Below are positions 1-9,280 of a stretch of DNA of 64,000 nt, piece by piece. The DNA is taken from assembly GCF_022370755.2 (NCBI RefSeq), contig NZ_CP092364.2, positions 2,480,001 through 2,544,000 of the forward strand. The letters run 5' to 3'. The stretch is from Mycolicibacterium goodii (GTDB taxonomy: Bacteria; Actinomycetota; Actinomycetes; Mycobacteriales; Mycobacteriaceae). Made by a program: the position numbers and the translations under genes. The notes under the pieces were generated by a model. That model did not search any database. It had not been told where the DNA came from and saw only the letters and a list, made by a program, of their open reading frames with translations. The first letter of the stretch is position 1; each line of letters starts with the position of its first letter.

Positions 1-63
1 CCGCGCGGCACGAACCGCAAATTCCTGATCGCTCAGCCCGTATGTAGATCCGGGTAGGGTACG

Positions 64-1299
64 GTGCGCGCTGTGCGAGAACGACGTCCGGGATCGGTGA
101 CGGAGGTGACACGCGGGCTGGCCGAGGCCAGCCTCGCCGACGTCGACACCCTGACCGACCGCCTGGTGTCGGCGATATTCACCGACAACCCGGAATGGAC
201 CGACTACGGCAGCGTGCCGCGCGAGGACCTGCGCGAAGGCTGCCGCAACTACCTGATCCGGGTGCTGGAATCGCTGAGCGGGCGGTACACCGGCACCGAC
301 GACGTCGTCGAGGCCATCGCCCGACACCGCGCCGACCAGGGTGTGCCGCTGGAGGTCATGCTGCGCACCTTCCGGCTCGGCGGCCGCATCGTGTGGGAAG
401 CACTCCTGGCGCGGGCCAAAACCGCCGGGGTGGATCCCGATGTGGTGCCCGCCGCAGGCACCGCCACCTGGACGGTCATCGACGAGCTGTCCTCGGTCCT
501 GTCGAGCGCCTACCGCGACAGCGAGCAGGAGCGGGTCCGCCACGACGAGCAGCGTCGCAACGCCCTGATCGAGGATCTGCTGGACCGCCGCGCCGGTGAC
601 GTCGGGTACGCCAGTAGGGTCGCGCGCGAACTCGACCTACCCGTCGGCGGCGGCTATCTGGTGGTGGTGACCGATGTCCGCCCCGACGGGGCCCCCGCCC
701 TGGCCTCACCGCGAAACACCTTGAACGGACTTGGGTTCCGCTCGCTGTGGCATTCCAAGGTCGACACCCGCGTCGGCGTCGTCGCACTCGAGCAACGGGC
801 CGCGGCTGACGTCATCTCACGGCTACGCCCGTTGGTGCGGGGACGGTCGGCGGCATCATCGGCAGTCCCCGGACTCGCCGATGTCGGGGCCGCCTACGCC
901 GAGGCCGTGACCGCCCTGAGCCTGGTCCCCGCCGGGTCCGCCGAGCTGGCCTGGCTGGACGAACACCTGGCCGAGGCGCTGCTGGTGCGGTCGCCGGATC
1001 TGGCCCAACGCCTGGTCGAACGCAATCTCGCCGGTGTGCTGGCCCGGCCCGCCCGCGAACGCGAGGTGCTGCTGGAAACCCTGATGGTCTGGTTGAACGA
1101 GGACCGCTCGACTGTCAACACCGCCGCCCGCCTGCACTGTCACCGCAACACCGTGCTGAACCGGCTGCACCGGATCACCGAACTGGCCGGCCGCTCGCTG
1201 CATGGCAGGTCCGCCTACGTCGAGCTGTCGCTGGCCCTGTCCGCCTTGGCGATACCGGGGACCGGGACTGAGATTGGGCAGTCCGCCCAATTCGTGTGA
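64..1299 (+). CDS. PucR/CdaR-type transcriptional regulator
   Basis: A 411-residue protein read from a GTG. The last ~60 residues form the PucR C-terminal helix-turn-helix, with the typical run of a Leu-rich helix, 'TAARLHCHRNTVLNRL' and a closing 'I..L.GRSL' segment. The middle (about 170-300) matches the degenerate GGDEF-like region of CdaR/PucR proteins, and the N-terminal ~150 residues are all-helical, as in the RsbR-like sensor part of actinobacterial members. It sits 59 bp before the dehydrogenase operon on the same strand and is the obvious candidate activator, though its inducer cannot be read from the sequence. In-frame GTG codons at 73 and 97 are alternative starts. Confidence 0.85.
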   Translation: MRAVRERRPGSVTEVTRGLAEASLADVDTLTDRLVSAIFTDNPEWTDYGSVPREDLREGCRNYLIRVLESLSGRYTGTDDVVEAIARHRADQGVPLEVMLRTFRLGGRIVWEALLARAKTAGVDPDVVPAAGTATWTVIDELSSVLSSAYRDSEQERVRHDEQRRNALIEDLLDRRAGDVGYASRVARELDLPVGGGYLVVVTDVRPDGAPALASPRNTLNGLGFRSLWHSKVDTRVGVVALEQRAAADVISRLRPLVRGRSAASSAVPGLADVGAAYAEAVTALSLVPAGSAELAWLDEHLAEALLVRSPDLAQRLVERNLAGVLARPAREREVLLETLMVWLNEDRSTVNTAARLHCHRNTVLNRLHRITELAGRSLHGRSAYVELSLALSALAIPGTGTEIGQSAQFV

Positions 1300-1358
1300 T
1301 CGAACGCTGGGCCATCGGGGCATGGTGTCGACGTTCACATCGCAGCAGACTCTTGGTC

Positions 1359-2795
1359 GTGCGTGAATTCGATCTGTTGGTCATCGGTGGTGGCCCCGGT
1401 GGCTATGTCGCGGCCATTCGTGCTGCGCAACTGGGGCTTTCGGTGGCCGTCGTGGAGAAGGAGCGCCCCGGCGGGGTGTGCCTGAACTGGGGCTGCATCC
1501 CCACCAAGGCGATGCTCCGCTCCGCCGAGGTGCTGCAGACGGTACGGGACGCGGCGGCTTATGGTGTGCGAGCCGACAACGTCGGTTTCGACTACAGCGC
1601 TGTGCGCGACCGGATGACCGATGTGGTCACCACCCTCACCGACGGGGTCGCCGGCCTGCTGAAGGCCAACGGCGTCACCCTCATCGAGGGGCACGCCCGC
1701 TTCACCGGCCCGACCACCGTCGACATCTGCGATGTCGAGGCCGGTGGGGGACCGCGCTATGCCGCCGCGCCCGGCGAACGAGCAGACACGGCGACGTCTC
1801 GCGACGTCATCATCGCCACCGGATCCACCCCGATTCCGCTGCCGGTCCCCGGCGCCGACCTGCCCGGTGTGATCACCTCCGACGGCGCGTTCGGCCTCAC
1901 CAGCGTCCCCGACCGTGTCGTCATCATCGGCGGCAGCGCCGTCGGCGCCGAATGGGCCAGCCTGTTCGCCGCCTTCGGCAGCGACGTCACCGTGGTCGAG
2001 ATGCGCGACACCCTGGTCCCGGCAGAGGACGCCGATATCGCGACCGCCCTCAAACGCTCCTTCACCCAGCGCGGTATCACCGTGCACACCGGATCCACCG
2101 TCACCGCCATCGAACGCACCGACGCCCTGCGGGTAACCGTCAACGGTCCCAAGCCCTGCGAAATCGACACCGACGTTGTGCTTTTCGGTGTCGGCCGCCG
2201 CCCCAACACCGCCGAACTCGGCCTGCCGGCGGCCGGTGTGGCCGTCGACGCACGCGGCTTCATCACCGTCGATGACCAACTGCGAACCAACGTCGAGCAC
2301 GTCTACGCCATCGGTGACGTCACCGGCAAGGCGCTGCTGGCGCACGTCGCTTCCCATCAGGGCCTGACCGCCGCCGATGTCATCGCCGGCCACGACAAGC
2401 ACATCGACTACACCGTGGTGCCGGCGGCCACCTTCACCCACCCCGAGATCGCCAGCGTCGGGCTCACCGAGGCGGCCGCCGTGGCCGCCGGTCACGACGT
2501 CGTCACCGGCAAGTTCCCGTTCGCCGCACTCGGCCGGGCCCGGACCTTCGGCGACACCGAAGGTTTCGTCAAGATCGTCGCCGGCCAACAGCACGGCGAG
2601 GTGCTCGGCATGCACATCATCGGACCGTCGGCCAGCGACCTGATCACCGAGGGCGCGCTGGCCATCACCCTCGAAGCCACCCTCGACGAACTGGCCGACA
2701 CCATCCACGCCCATCCGACCCTCGGTGAGATCGGGATGGAAGCCGCACTCGCCGCGCTCGGCATGCCCGTACACATCACCGGAACGAAACGCTGA
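1359..2795 (+). CDS. lpdA: Dihydrolipoamide dehydrogenase (E3)
   Basis: FAD/NAD flavoprotein that reoxidises dihydrolipoyl groups of the E2 subunit encoded downstream, in the cytoplasm. Visible are the FAD loop GGGPGG (residues ~10-15), the redox disulfide in CLNWGC (Cys41/Cys46), the NAD loop IIGGSAVGAEWAS near residue 185, the second FAD contact YAIGDVTG, and the C-terminal dimer-interface pair HAHPTLGE that supplies the catalytic His-Glu. The frame stays open upstream to 1296, but homology begins at VREFDLLVIGGG, so GTG 1359 (or TTG 1353) is preferred. About 478 residues, normal for the family. First gene of a tight operon; 10 bp separate its stop from E1 alpha. Confidence 0.95.
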   Translation: MREFDLLVIGGGPGGYVAAIRAAQLGLSVAVVEKERPGGVCLNWGCIPTKAMLRSAEVLQTVRDAAAYGVRADNVGFDYSAVRDRMTDVVTTLTDGVAGLLKANGVTLIEGHARFTGPTTVDICDVEAGGGPRYAAAPGERADTATSRDVIIATGSTPIPLPVPGADLPGVITSDGAFGLTSVPDRVVIIGGSAVGAEWASLFAAFGSDVTVVEMRDTLVPAEDADIATALKRSFTQRGITVHTGSTVTAIERTDALRVTVNGPKPCEIDTDVVLFGVGRRPNTAELGLPAAGVAVDARGFITVDDQLRTNVEHVYAIGDVTGKALLAHVASHQGLTAADVIAGHDKHIDYTVVPAATFTHPEIASVGLTEAAAVAAGHDVVTGKFPFAALGRARTFGDTEGFVKIVAGQQHGEVLGMHIIGPSASDLITEGALAITLEATLDELADTIHAHPTLGEIGMEAALAALGMPVHITGTKR

Positions 2796-2805
2796 GGATC
2801 CTGCG

Positions 2806-3843
2806 ATGACCGATACGATCGACAGGCCCGCACTCGTGGGCGAAGACGCAGACACCCTGCGCGGCTACTACCGCCAGATGGTGTTGATCCGGCGCTTCGA
2901 AGAGCGTGCTGCCCAGGGATACACGCAGGCGAAGATCGGCGGCTACTGCCACCTCAACCTCGGTGAAGAAGCCACCGTCGTCGGCCTGATGGCTGCCCTG
3001 CGCCCCACCGACTACCTGTTCACCAACTACCGCGAGCACGGCTACGCGCTGGCCAAGGGCATCGACCCCAACCGGGTGATGGCCGAGTTGTACGGCCGCA
3101 GCACCGGCACCTCCAAGGGCTGGGGCGGCTCCATGCACATGTACGACACCGAGACCCGGCTGCTCGGCGGTTACGGCATCGTCGGGGGTCAGCTGCCGCT
3201 GGCCGTCGGAGCCGCGCTGGCCGTGGATTACCGCGGTGGTGACGATGTGGTGATGTGCCAGATGGGTGATGGCACAAGCAACATCGGCGCCTTCCACGAA
3301 TCGCTGAACCTCGCCGCTCTGTGGAATCTGCCGGTCGTGTTCGTGGTCATCAACAACAAGCTCGGCATGGGCACCACCGTGGAGAAGGCATCGGCCGAAC
3401 CAGAGCTCTACAGGCGCGCCTCGGCCTACCGGATGAGGGGGGAGCGCGTCGACGGCACCGACGTCCTGGCGGTGCGCGATATCGCGCGTCAACTCGTCGA
3501 GCAGGCCCGCAACGAGGGCAGACCCGCCCTGCTGGAGGCGATCAGCCACCGGCTGCGCGGACACTCGGTGGTCGACCCGGCCAAGTACCGCGCCGAATCC
3601 GCGGTCACCGCAGCACAAGCCGCCGACCCGCTGGTCAAGTTCAAAGATCGGCTGCTGAGCTCCCGCGTGCTCGATGAGGCCACCGCCGCCGAATTGGAAC
3701 AGTCCGCCCAGCATGAGGCCGACGCGGCGGTGGCCTTCGCCGACGCCAGCCCACACCCCGACCCGTCCACCCTGTTCGACTACACCTACGCGACACCCGT
3801 ACCGGGAGAATCGCGCCGGCTGCCCGCCGACCCGCTGTTCTGA
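2806..3843 (+). CDS. pdhA: Pyruvate dehydrogenase-type E1 alpha subunit
   Basis: Thiamine-diphosphate-dependent E1 alpha (345 residues) that decarboxylates a 2-oxoacid and acylates the E2 lipoyl arm. The thiamine/Mg motif GDGTSN...NN is present near residue 150, preceded by GGSMHMYD and followed by the RGHSVVDPAKYR loop typical of the alpha subunits. The start is ATG 2806, with GAGGATC upstream; a longer open frame from 2725 lies inside lpd and is not used. Sequence style (FEERAAQGY, GGYCHLNLGEEA) is closer to pyruvate dehydrogenase than to branched-chain enzymes, but an acetoin dehydrogenase is not excluded, because aco clusters have the same order and may carry a lipoyl synthase gene. Confidence 0.9.
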   Translation: MTDTIDRPALVGEDADTLRGYYRQMVLIRRFEERAAQGYTQAKIGGYCHLNLGEEATVVGLMAALRPTDYLFTNYREHGYALAKGIDPNRVMAELYGRSTGTSKGWGGSMHMYDTETRLLGGYGIVGGQLPLAVGAALAVDYRGGDDVVMCQMGDGTSNIGAFHESLNLAALWNLPVVFVVINNKLGMGTTVEKASAEPELYRRASAYRMRGERVDGTDVLAVRDIARQLVEQARNEGRPALLEAISHRLRGHSVVDPAKYRAESAVTAAQAADPLVKFKDRLLSSRVLDEATAAELEQSAQHEADAAVAFADASPHPDPSTLFDYTYATPVPGESRRLPADPLF

Positions 3844-3854
3844 GAGGAAAACCA

Positions 3855-4847
3855 TTGCCCGTCATCAGTTATCGCGAATCGCTGCGCGACACTCTCCGTG
3901 CCGAGATGCAGCGCGACGACTCGGTCTTCCTCATCGGCGAAGAGATCGGCGTCTTCGAAGGGTCCTACAAGATCACCGCAGGTCTGCTCAAGGAATTCGG
4001 CGAGAAGCGGGTCCGCGACACCCCCATCGCCGAGGAGGGTTTCGTCGGCGCCGCGGTCGGCGCGGCCATGCTGGGGTTGCGCCCCGTCGTGGAAATCATG
4101 ACCATCAACTTCTCACTGCTGGCGCTGGACCAGATCGTCAACCACGCCGCCAAGATCTACGGCATGTTCGGCGGACAGACCAGCGTGCCCATGGTCATCC
4201 GGACCCCCGGCGGCGGCGGGCAGCAACTCGGCGCCACCCACTCGCAGAACATCGAGCTGTACTACGCTTTCGTGCCGGGCCTCAAAGTCGTGGCACCAAG
4301 CACACCCGCCGATGCGCGAGCCCTGCTTCAGGCCGCAATCCGCGATGACGACCCCGTGCTCTTCCTGGAGAATCTCGCGCTGTACAACACCAAAGGCGAA
4401 GTGCCCGAGCAGTTCGAGCCGATCGTGATCGGCGAGGCGGCGGTCCGACGCACCGGCACCGATATCACCCTCATCGGGTATTCGCGGATGGCCAAGATCG
4501 CCACCCAGGTCGCCGAGCGCCTGCACGACCAGGACGGCATCTCCGCCGAAGTGATCGACCTGCGCAGCCTGCGCCCGCTGGACCGTGACACCCTCATCCG
4601 GTCGGTCCGCAAGACTGGCTGCGCCGTTGTGGCCGAGGATGATTGGCTGACCTACGGTATCGGCGCCGAGATCGCGGCGTCGATTTCCGACGGTGCCTTT
4701 GACCACCTGGACGCACCCGTGCGCCGCGTCGCGTCCGCCGAAGTACCCCTGCCCTATGCCAAACCGCTCGAGCAGGCCGCCCTGCCGTCGGCCGAGTCGC
4801 TCTACACCGCGGCCCGCGAGACGCTGGCCGCCGTCGGACGGCTCTGA
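3855..4847 (+). CDS. pdhB: Pyruvate dehydrogenase-type E1 beta subunit
   Basis: Partner of the alpha subunit; 330 residues. The N-terminal pyrimidine-binding half contains GEEIGVFEGSYK and the segment DTPIAEEGFVGAAVGAAMLGLRPV, with the Glu that activates thiamine diphosphate; the C-terminal transketolase half ends with VRRVASAEVPLPYA. The start is TTG 3855 behind GAGAGGAAA, 11 bp after the alpha stop. No ATG in this frame would keep the conserved VISYRESL beginning. It forms the alpha2beta2 E1 with the preceding product. Confidence 0.92.
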   Translation: MPVISYRESLRDTLRAEMQRDDSVFLIGEEIGVFEGSYKITAGLLKEFGEKRVRDTPIAEEGFVGAAVGAAMLGLRPVVEIMTINFSLLALDQIVNHAAKIYGMFGGQTSVPMVIRTPGGGGQQLGATHSQNIELYYAFVPGLKVVAPSTPADARALLQAAIRDDDPVLFLENLALYNTKGEVPEQFEPIVIGEAAVRRTGTDITLIGYSRMAKIATQVAERLHDQDGISAEVIDLRSLRPLDRDTLIRSVRKTGCAVVAEDDWLTYGIGAEIAASISDGAFDHLDAPVRRVASAEVPLPYAKPLEQAALPSAESLYTAARETLAAVGRL

Positions 4848-4865
4848 CACACCCAAGGACCACAC

Positions 4866-6053
4866 ATGCCCACGATCACCATGCCTCGCCTCTCCGACAC
4901 CATGGAGGAGGGTGTCATCCTGACCTGGCTGAAGAAGATCGGCGATCCGGTCAAACGTGGCGAGGTCCTCGCCGAGATCGAAACCGACAAGGCGGTCATG
5001 GAATTGGAGTGCTACGACGACGGCGTGCTGGAACGCCTGCTGGTCAGTGAGGGTGATCGCGTGGTCGTCGGCGTCCCGATCGCCGTCATCGGCGACGGTA
5101 GCGCCGTCTCCACCGAAATCCCGGCGCCCCAGGGCACCCCTGGAACGGCCCCGTCGGCACCTGCACCGAGTGCGCCTCGCCCCACCATCACCGAACGGCC
5201 GGACCGGCCGAAGGCGTCTCCGCTGGCCCGCAAGATCGCCGCCGACAAGGGCGTCGACCTGAATTCCGTTACCGGAACGGGGCCGGGTGGGCGCATCATC
5301 CGCAAGGACGTCGAATCCGTGCCTGCCACAACCCCGATGATGAACCCGACCTCAACGGACAGCGATTCGGAGGCCGTGGCGCTCACCGCGTTGCAGCGGG
5401 TGGCCGCCAAGCGCCTTACCGAGAGCAAGCAGACCGCACCGCACTTTTACCTGACCGCGGCCGCCGACGTGACCGAACTGCTGGCATTCCGGGAGACGGT
5501 CAACGACAGTCTGCGGGCGGCTGGCGGACCCAAGGTCAGCGTCAACGACTTCGTGGTGCGGGCGGCGGCCGTCGCGCTGCGCCGCCACCCCGCGGTGAAC
5601 GTCTCCTTCGGCGGTGACGTGCTGTATCAGCACCGCAGCGTGCACATCGGCGTGGCCGTCGCTGTCGACGCCGGTCTGGTGGTACCGGTCGTCCGCGATG
5701 CCGACCGCAAGGCCATCTCACAGATCGCCACCGACACCAAGGAACTCGCGAGCCGGGCCCGCACCGGCAAGCTCCGCCCCGACGAGATGTCCGGGGGAAC
5801 CTTCACCATCTCCAACCTCGGCATGTACGGCATCGAGCAGTTCGCCGCGGTGATCAACCCGCCCGAGGCCGCCATTCTGGCCGTCGGTGCGGCAAGCGAG
5901 GAATTGCGCCTGACCGAGGGCGAGGTGGTGGCCCGCAAGATCCTGCGCCTGACACTGTCGGCCGACCACCGCGCCATCGATGGCTCGACCGGTGCACAAT
6001 TCCTGCGCGACCTCACGGCGCTGCTGGAAAACCCCTTGCAACTCGTCGTCTGA
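4866..6053 (+). CDS. pdhC: Dihydrolipoamide acyltransferase (E2)
   Basis: Core of the 2-oxoacid dehydrogenase complex, 395 residues. One lipoyl domain (1-75) carries the modified lysine in ETDKAV (Lys42). A Pro/Ala linker leads to the peripheral-subunit-binding domain (about 115-150, SPLARKIAADKG...GTGPGGRI), then the catalytic domain with the active-site His368/Asp372 in SADHRAIDG. It is a single-lipoyl form, unlike the multi-lipoyl DlaT of mycobacteria, so this is probably an accessory complex. The operon continues 11 bp later with the whiB-like gene and lipA, consistent with a need to lipoylate Lys42. Confidence 0.93.
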   Translation: MPTITMPRLSDTMEEGVILTWLKKIGDPVKRGEVLAEIETDKAVMELECYDDGVLERLLVSEGDRVVVGVPIAVIGDGSAVSTEIPAPQGTPGTAPSAPAPSAPRPTITERPDRPKASPLARKIAADKGVDLNSVTGTGPGGRIIRKDVESVPATTPMMNPTSTDSDSEAVALTALQRVAAKRLTESKQTAPHFYLTAAADVTELLAFRETVNDSLRAAGGPKVSVNDFVVRAAAVALRRHPAVNVSFGGDVLYQHRSVHIGVAVAVDAGLVVPVVRDADRKAISQIATDTKELASRARTGKLRPDEMSGGTFTISNLGMYGIEQFAAVINPPEAAILAVGAASEELRLTEGEVVARKILRLTLSADHRAIDGSTGAQFLRDLTALLENPLQLVV

Positions 6054-6064
6054 ACGAAGGCACT

Positions 6065-6355
6065 TTGACCATCACCCGTCGATCGCAGCTCCCCGTCCTC
6101 AGTCCCGTCACCGAGCGCTGGGACTGGCAGCTGGCCGCACGCTGCCGCGACCAGGACCCCGCGGTGTTCTACGGGTCCGAGGGGGAGCAACGCCGGCTCA
6201 AGAAGAAACGCCAACAGCGCGCCAAGTCCGTCTGCGCGCAGTGCACCGTGGTCGCGGAATGCCTGCGGCACGCCGTGAATCACCAAGAGAGACACGGCAT
6301 CAGTGGTGGACTTACCGAGGTTGAGCGACGTCACGTGGATCGGAGGTCGAAATGA
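6065..6355 (+). CDS. WhiB-family Fe-S protein with altered turn motif
   Basis: A 96-residue protein from TTG 6065 (GAACGAAGG upstream). It has the four WhiB cysteines (Cys27, then CxxCxxxxxC at 57, 60, 66), the [16 protein letters not shown] beginning, and a basic C-terminal tail. These proteins bind a [4Fe-4S] cluster and usually act as redox- or NO-sensitive partners of the principal sigma factor. The usual G[VI]WGG turn reads GISGG here (residues 78-82), so the conserved Trp is replaced by Ser. It lies between E2 and lipA and its stop overlaps the lipA start (ATGA), which suggests a role tied to this operon rather than a global one. Family assignment is firm; function unknown. Confidence 0.85.
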   Translation: MTITRRSQLPVLSPVTERWDWQLAARCRDQDPAVFYGSEGEQRRLKKKRQQRAKSVCAQCTVVAECLRHAVNHQERHGISGGLTEVERRHVDRRSK

Positions 6356-7287
6356 CGGTGGCACCCCAGGGCCGGAAGTTGCTGCGCCTGGAGGTGCGCA
6401 ATGCCGAGACGCCGATCGAGCGCAAGCCGCCGTGGATCAGGACGCGGTTGCGCACCGGCCCGGAATACACCGAGCTGAAGAGCCTGGTGCGCCGCGAAGG
6501 TCTGCACACCGTGTGCGAGGAGGCGGGCTGTCCCAACATCTACGAATGCTGGGAGGACCGTGAGGCCACCTTCCTCATCGGCGGTGAGCAGTGCACACGC
6601 CGGTGCGACTTCTGCCAGATCGACACCGGCAAGCCCGCCGAACTCGACCGCGACGAACCCCGCCGCGTCGCCGAGAGCGTGCAGGCAATGGGCCTGCGCT
6701 ACTCGACAGTCACCGGCGTGGCCCGCGACGACCTGCCCGACGGCGGCGCCTGGCTCTACGCCGAAACCGTCCGCCAGATCCATATGCTCAACCCGAACAC
6801 CAGCGTCGAACTGCTCGCCCCCGACTTCAACGCCAAACCCGAACAGCTCTCCGAGGTTTTCGAGTCCCGCCCGGAAGTGTTCGCCCACAACGTCGAAACG
6901 GTGCCGCGGATCTTCAAGCGGATGCGCCCGGCCTTCCGGTATCAGCGCAGCCTCGATGTCATCACCGCCGCCCGCGACTTCGGACTGGTGACCAAGTCCA
7001 ACCTCATCCTCGGCATGGGCGAAACCCCCGAGGAGGTCCGCACCGCACTGGTCGACCTGCACGAGGCCGGCTGCGACATCGTGACCATCACCCAATACCT
7101 ACGGCCCTCCCCGCGCCACCATCCCGTCGAACGCTGGGTGCACCCGGAAGAGTTCGTCGAGCTCGCCGAATACGCCAAGAGCATCGGCTTCCTCGGGGTG
7201 CTGGCCGGTCCGCTGGTTCGTTCCTCCTACCGCGCCGGCAAGCTGTACGCCGAGGCCGCACAGGGAAGAGCCGCCTTCGACGCATAG
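6352..7287 (+). CDS. lipA: Lipoyl synthase
   Basis: Radical-SAM enzyme that inserts two sulfurs into protein-bound octanoyl groups. Both clusters are present: auxiliary cluster [12 protein letters not shown] (Cys55/60/66) and the SAM cluster CTRRCDFC (Cys81/85/88); the C-terminal RSSYRAG supplies the conserved serine ligand. 311 residues, full length. ATG overlaps the whiB-like stop by 4 bp, so the two are translationally coupled. No lipB or lplA lies in the window, so the octanoyl donor must come from elsewhere. Its presence inside the complex operon suggests a second, substrate-induced copy in addition to a housekeeping lipA; this is an inference. Confidence 0.95.
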   Translation: MTVAPQGRKLLRLEVRNAETPIERKPPWIRTRLRTGPEYTELKSLVRREGLHTVCEEAGCPNIYECWEDREATFLIGGEQCTRRCDFCQIDTGKPAELDRDEPRRVAESVQAMGLRYSTVTGVARDDLPDGGAWLYAETVRQIHMLNPNTSVELLAPDFNAKPEQLSEVFESRPEVFAHNVETVPRIFKRMRPAFRYQRSLDVITAARDFGLVTKSNLILGMGETPEEVRTALVDLHEAGCDIVTITQYLRPSPRHHPVERWVHPEEFVELAEYAKSIGFLGVLAGPLVRSSYRAGKLYAEAAQGRAAFDA

Positions 7288-7298
7288 CTGCTGCGTAC

Positions 7299-7567
7299 CT
7301 ACTGTTCCCGCCGCATCGTGGTGCGCTTGGCCTTGCCGCGGACCGTGCCGTGCAGGCCTAGGTCGGCCATCAGCCACCCACGACGCGCCCCGGTATCGAT
7401 CTCAGCCTGGCGAACCACTTACGCACCGTCTCCGTCGTACCGACCCCGAGCAACTCCGACACTGCGCGCACGGTCGCCCACTCGGTCTCGTGCTGATCGC
7501 GGATCTCGGCGACCATCCGCGCCGCCCGCTCACGCAGCTCCGGCGGGTACCTTGACGATTTCGTGAC
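7299..7567 (-). pseudogene. IS3-family transposase remnant, internally deleted
   Basis: Reading leftward, the first part matches the OrfA helix-turn-helix protein of mycobacterial IS3 elements (TKSSRYPPELRERAARMVAE, then LLGVGTTETVRKW). The next bases shift frame to QAEIDTGARRG, and then LMADLGLHGTVRGKAKRTT, which belongs to the start of OrfB, ending at a TAG (7299-7301). Most of OrfA's end and OrfB's front are missing, and no catalytic DDE region remains. It sits directly after lipA and is dead. No terminal repeats were identified. Confidence 0.75.
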
Positions 7568-7691
7568 ATGACTCCATCCTTCGCAAGAAGTGGAGTCTCC
7601 GGACATACCGGGGCGATTCAGGGCCTAGGATTTGTCCTGAAGTGCCGATGGACCCGTTGGTCGTTCTACGAGTGCGTGGGGAGTACTACGG

Positions 7692-8195
7692 ATGGGCGTT
7701 CCATCCTCGAAAGCTGAATTGAGTGATGCAGTAGACAAGACCTTCGAAGAGCTCAACGCCGACCTCGACCGAGTGCCGCTCGAACTGGTTCGAAAAGCCG
7801 TTCTTCCAGGCCACGCCAAGAACACCGTGATCAGCCCCGCCGATCTGGTGGCTTATCTCATCGGATGGAACCAGCAGGTGCTGACTTGGCACGAGCGTCG
7901 AGTCACTGGACAGCCCGACGAGTTTCCCGCGTCGGGGGTGAAGTGGAATGAGCTGGGAAAACTCGCACAGCGCTACTACACCGCGCACAAGGACGACACC
8001 TGGTCACAGCTGCGTACTCAGCTCACCGATTCGAAGGAGCAGATCATCGCGTTGATTCAAAGCTGTTCAGACGACGAGCTTTACGGTTCTCCATGGTACG
8101 GAAAGTGGACCATGGGACGGATGATTTCGCTGAACACGTCGTCGCCCTACGCCAACGCCCGCAGGCGAATCCGATCGTGGCTACGCACACTTTAG
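7692..8195 (+). CDS. ClbS/DfsB family four-helix bundle protein
   Basis: A 167-residue DinB-like helical protein. It carries the family's signature stretches GVPSSKAEL at the start, SPADLVAYLIGWNQ.VL.WH in helix 2, PASGVKWNELGKLAQ.YY in the middle, and YGSPWYGKWTMGRMI..NTSSPYANAR.R.R.W at the C-terminus. ClbS itself is the colibactin self-resistance cyclopropane hydrolase of enterobacteria; most relatives, including this one, stand alone with no toxin cluster, so only the fold is assigned. Its GC and codon use look less extreme than the dehydrogenase operon, and it follows an IS remnant, so horizontal arrival is plausible. Confidence 0.85.
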   Translation: MGVPSSKAELSDAVDKTFEELNADLDRVPLELVRKAVLPGHAKNTVISPADLVAYLIGWNQQVLTWHERRVTGQPDEFPASGVKWNELGKLAQRYYTAHKDDTWSQLRTQLTDSKEQIIALIQSCSDDELYGSPWYGKWTMGRMISLNTSSPYANARRRIRSWLRTL

Positions 8196-8441
8196 ACGTC
8201 GATTACGGGTCACCGGACAGACCATTGCCGCTAACGGAATGAATGGAAGACCGATGGCCGTGCACTCGTCTTGCTGCCTGGCGCCGTCACGAACGTCCTG
8301 CCTCGCAACCTCTAGGGGTGCGGGGCAGGGCGTTTGGGTCTTGGCCGAGCCAGGTGTCCGGTCTCACTGCGAAGTGCGCGGGGGAGCAGGGCCTTCGACC
8401 TCGCCAACCGCAGAAGTCCGTCGCGAGCGACGTGTTGCGGG

Positions 8442-8860
8442 TCAGTCCGGCAGCCAGTGCAGCTCTTGCGCCAGGGCTTTCGCGACAGCGCGGATGCGGC
8501 GATGTAGTGGTGATTGCATGCGCGGGAGGACCAGGTGGATGGTCAAGGCGGGTGCCCTGCAGTGGTCGCCAGGTAAGTCCGGCCGGTTGTGCCGTGACCG
8601 CGGCTTCGGTGGCCGGAGCGAGAGTGAGCCCGTCACGCAGAGCGCGTTGAGACATGTCGAACGGGACTGCGGGCGTGCGGAACTGGGGTAGTGGTCGGCT
8701 ATCTCGGAACAGTGCGGACAGCTCATCGTGGATCACCGGGCTGCCCGCACGGTCCGGTAGCCGCAGCGGATACGCGGCCGCATCTGCGATCCCGAGCTCG
8801 GGTGTTCGGTGAGCAGATGATGCTGCGCCGACTGGACCCCCGATGCGCAAACGTCGCAGC
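8442..8860 (-). pseudogene. Probable LysR-type regulator fragment, frameshifted
   Basis: Read on the minus strand, one frame gives AVPFDMSQRALRDGLTLAPATEA and TWRPLQGTRL, resembling the late part of a LysR effector domain. Near 8540 the frame must shift to continue as LTIHLVLPRMQSPLHRRIRAV and end at 8442, where LysR proteins typically end (LPR..SPLHRRIRAVAKAL). The N-terminal winged helix was not found. Both halves fit one family but the similarity is from memory, so this is a moderate call. Confidence 0.45.
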
Positions 8861-9280
8861 GCGAACCGGCGCACACCACGACGTTGACATCCTCGTCGGT
8901 GTGCAACCGGGAAGCGCACCACACGCGGCGATGAGGGTCTGGCTGCTCTCGGATACGAGTACCTGGGCGAAGACGGTCGCCGGCCACGGCGACACTTCTG
9001 GCGCAAGAGTCTACTAAGACCACCGGTGGCATCTCCGAAGACTGCCAGCTTCATTAGAAAAACCGCCAGATGCGACGAGGCCAAAATTCATCAAATATGT
9101 TGGGGAACAAGCATTGTAGGTTGGCAGGTCAGCGTACTTTACTGGTAACCCTCCGTATTCGTTTCCGCCGTATTGCCGACCTGTGCTGATTCGGTTGATT
9201 GTTCGAGCTTCTCGCGGAGGTTGTCGCCTAATCTCAGACAAATTCCCTAGAACCGCCTCAGTTGACATGTGCGCAGGCAT
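8861..9280. other. Gene-free stretch, partly AT-rich
   Basis: No convincing gene on either strand. The part from about 9080 to 9260 is visibly lower in GC than its surroundings and has only short frames without family features. It may hold further decayed sequence of the LysR-like remnant or the spacer before the tetR gene. Confidence 0.5.

Noticed and set aside
1335..2855. Long open frame of 506 codons on the minus strand over lpd
   Set aside because: Shadow of a GC-rich gene: Gly/Val/Asp-rich composition, no family motifs, and the plus strand encodes a complete E3.
9014..9280. Possible 88-residue gene on the minus strand
   Set aside because: No family features or ribosome binding site, lies in a low-GC, gene-free spacer.
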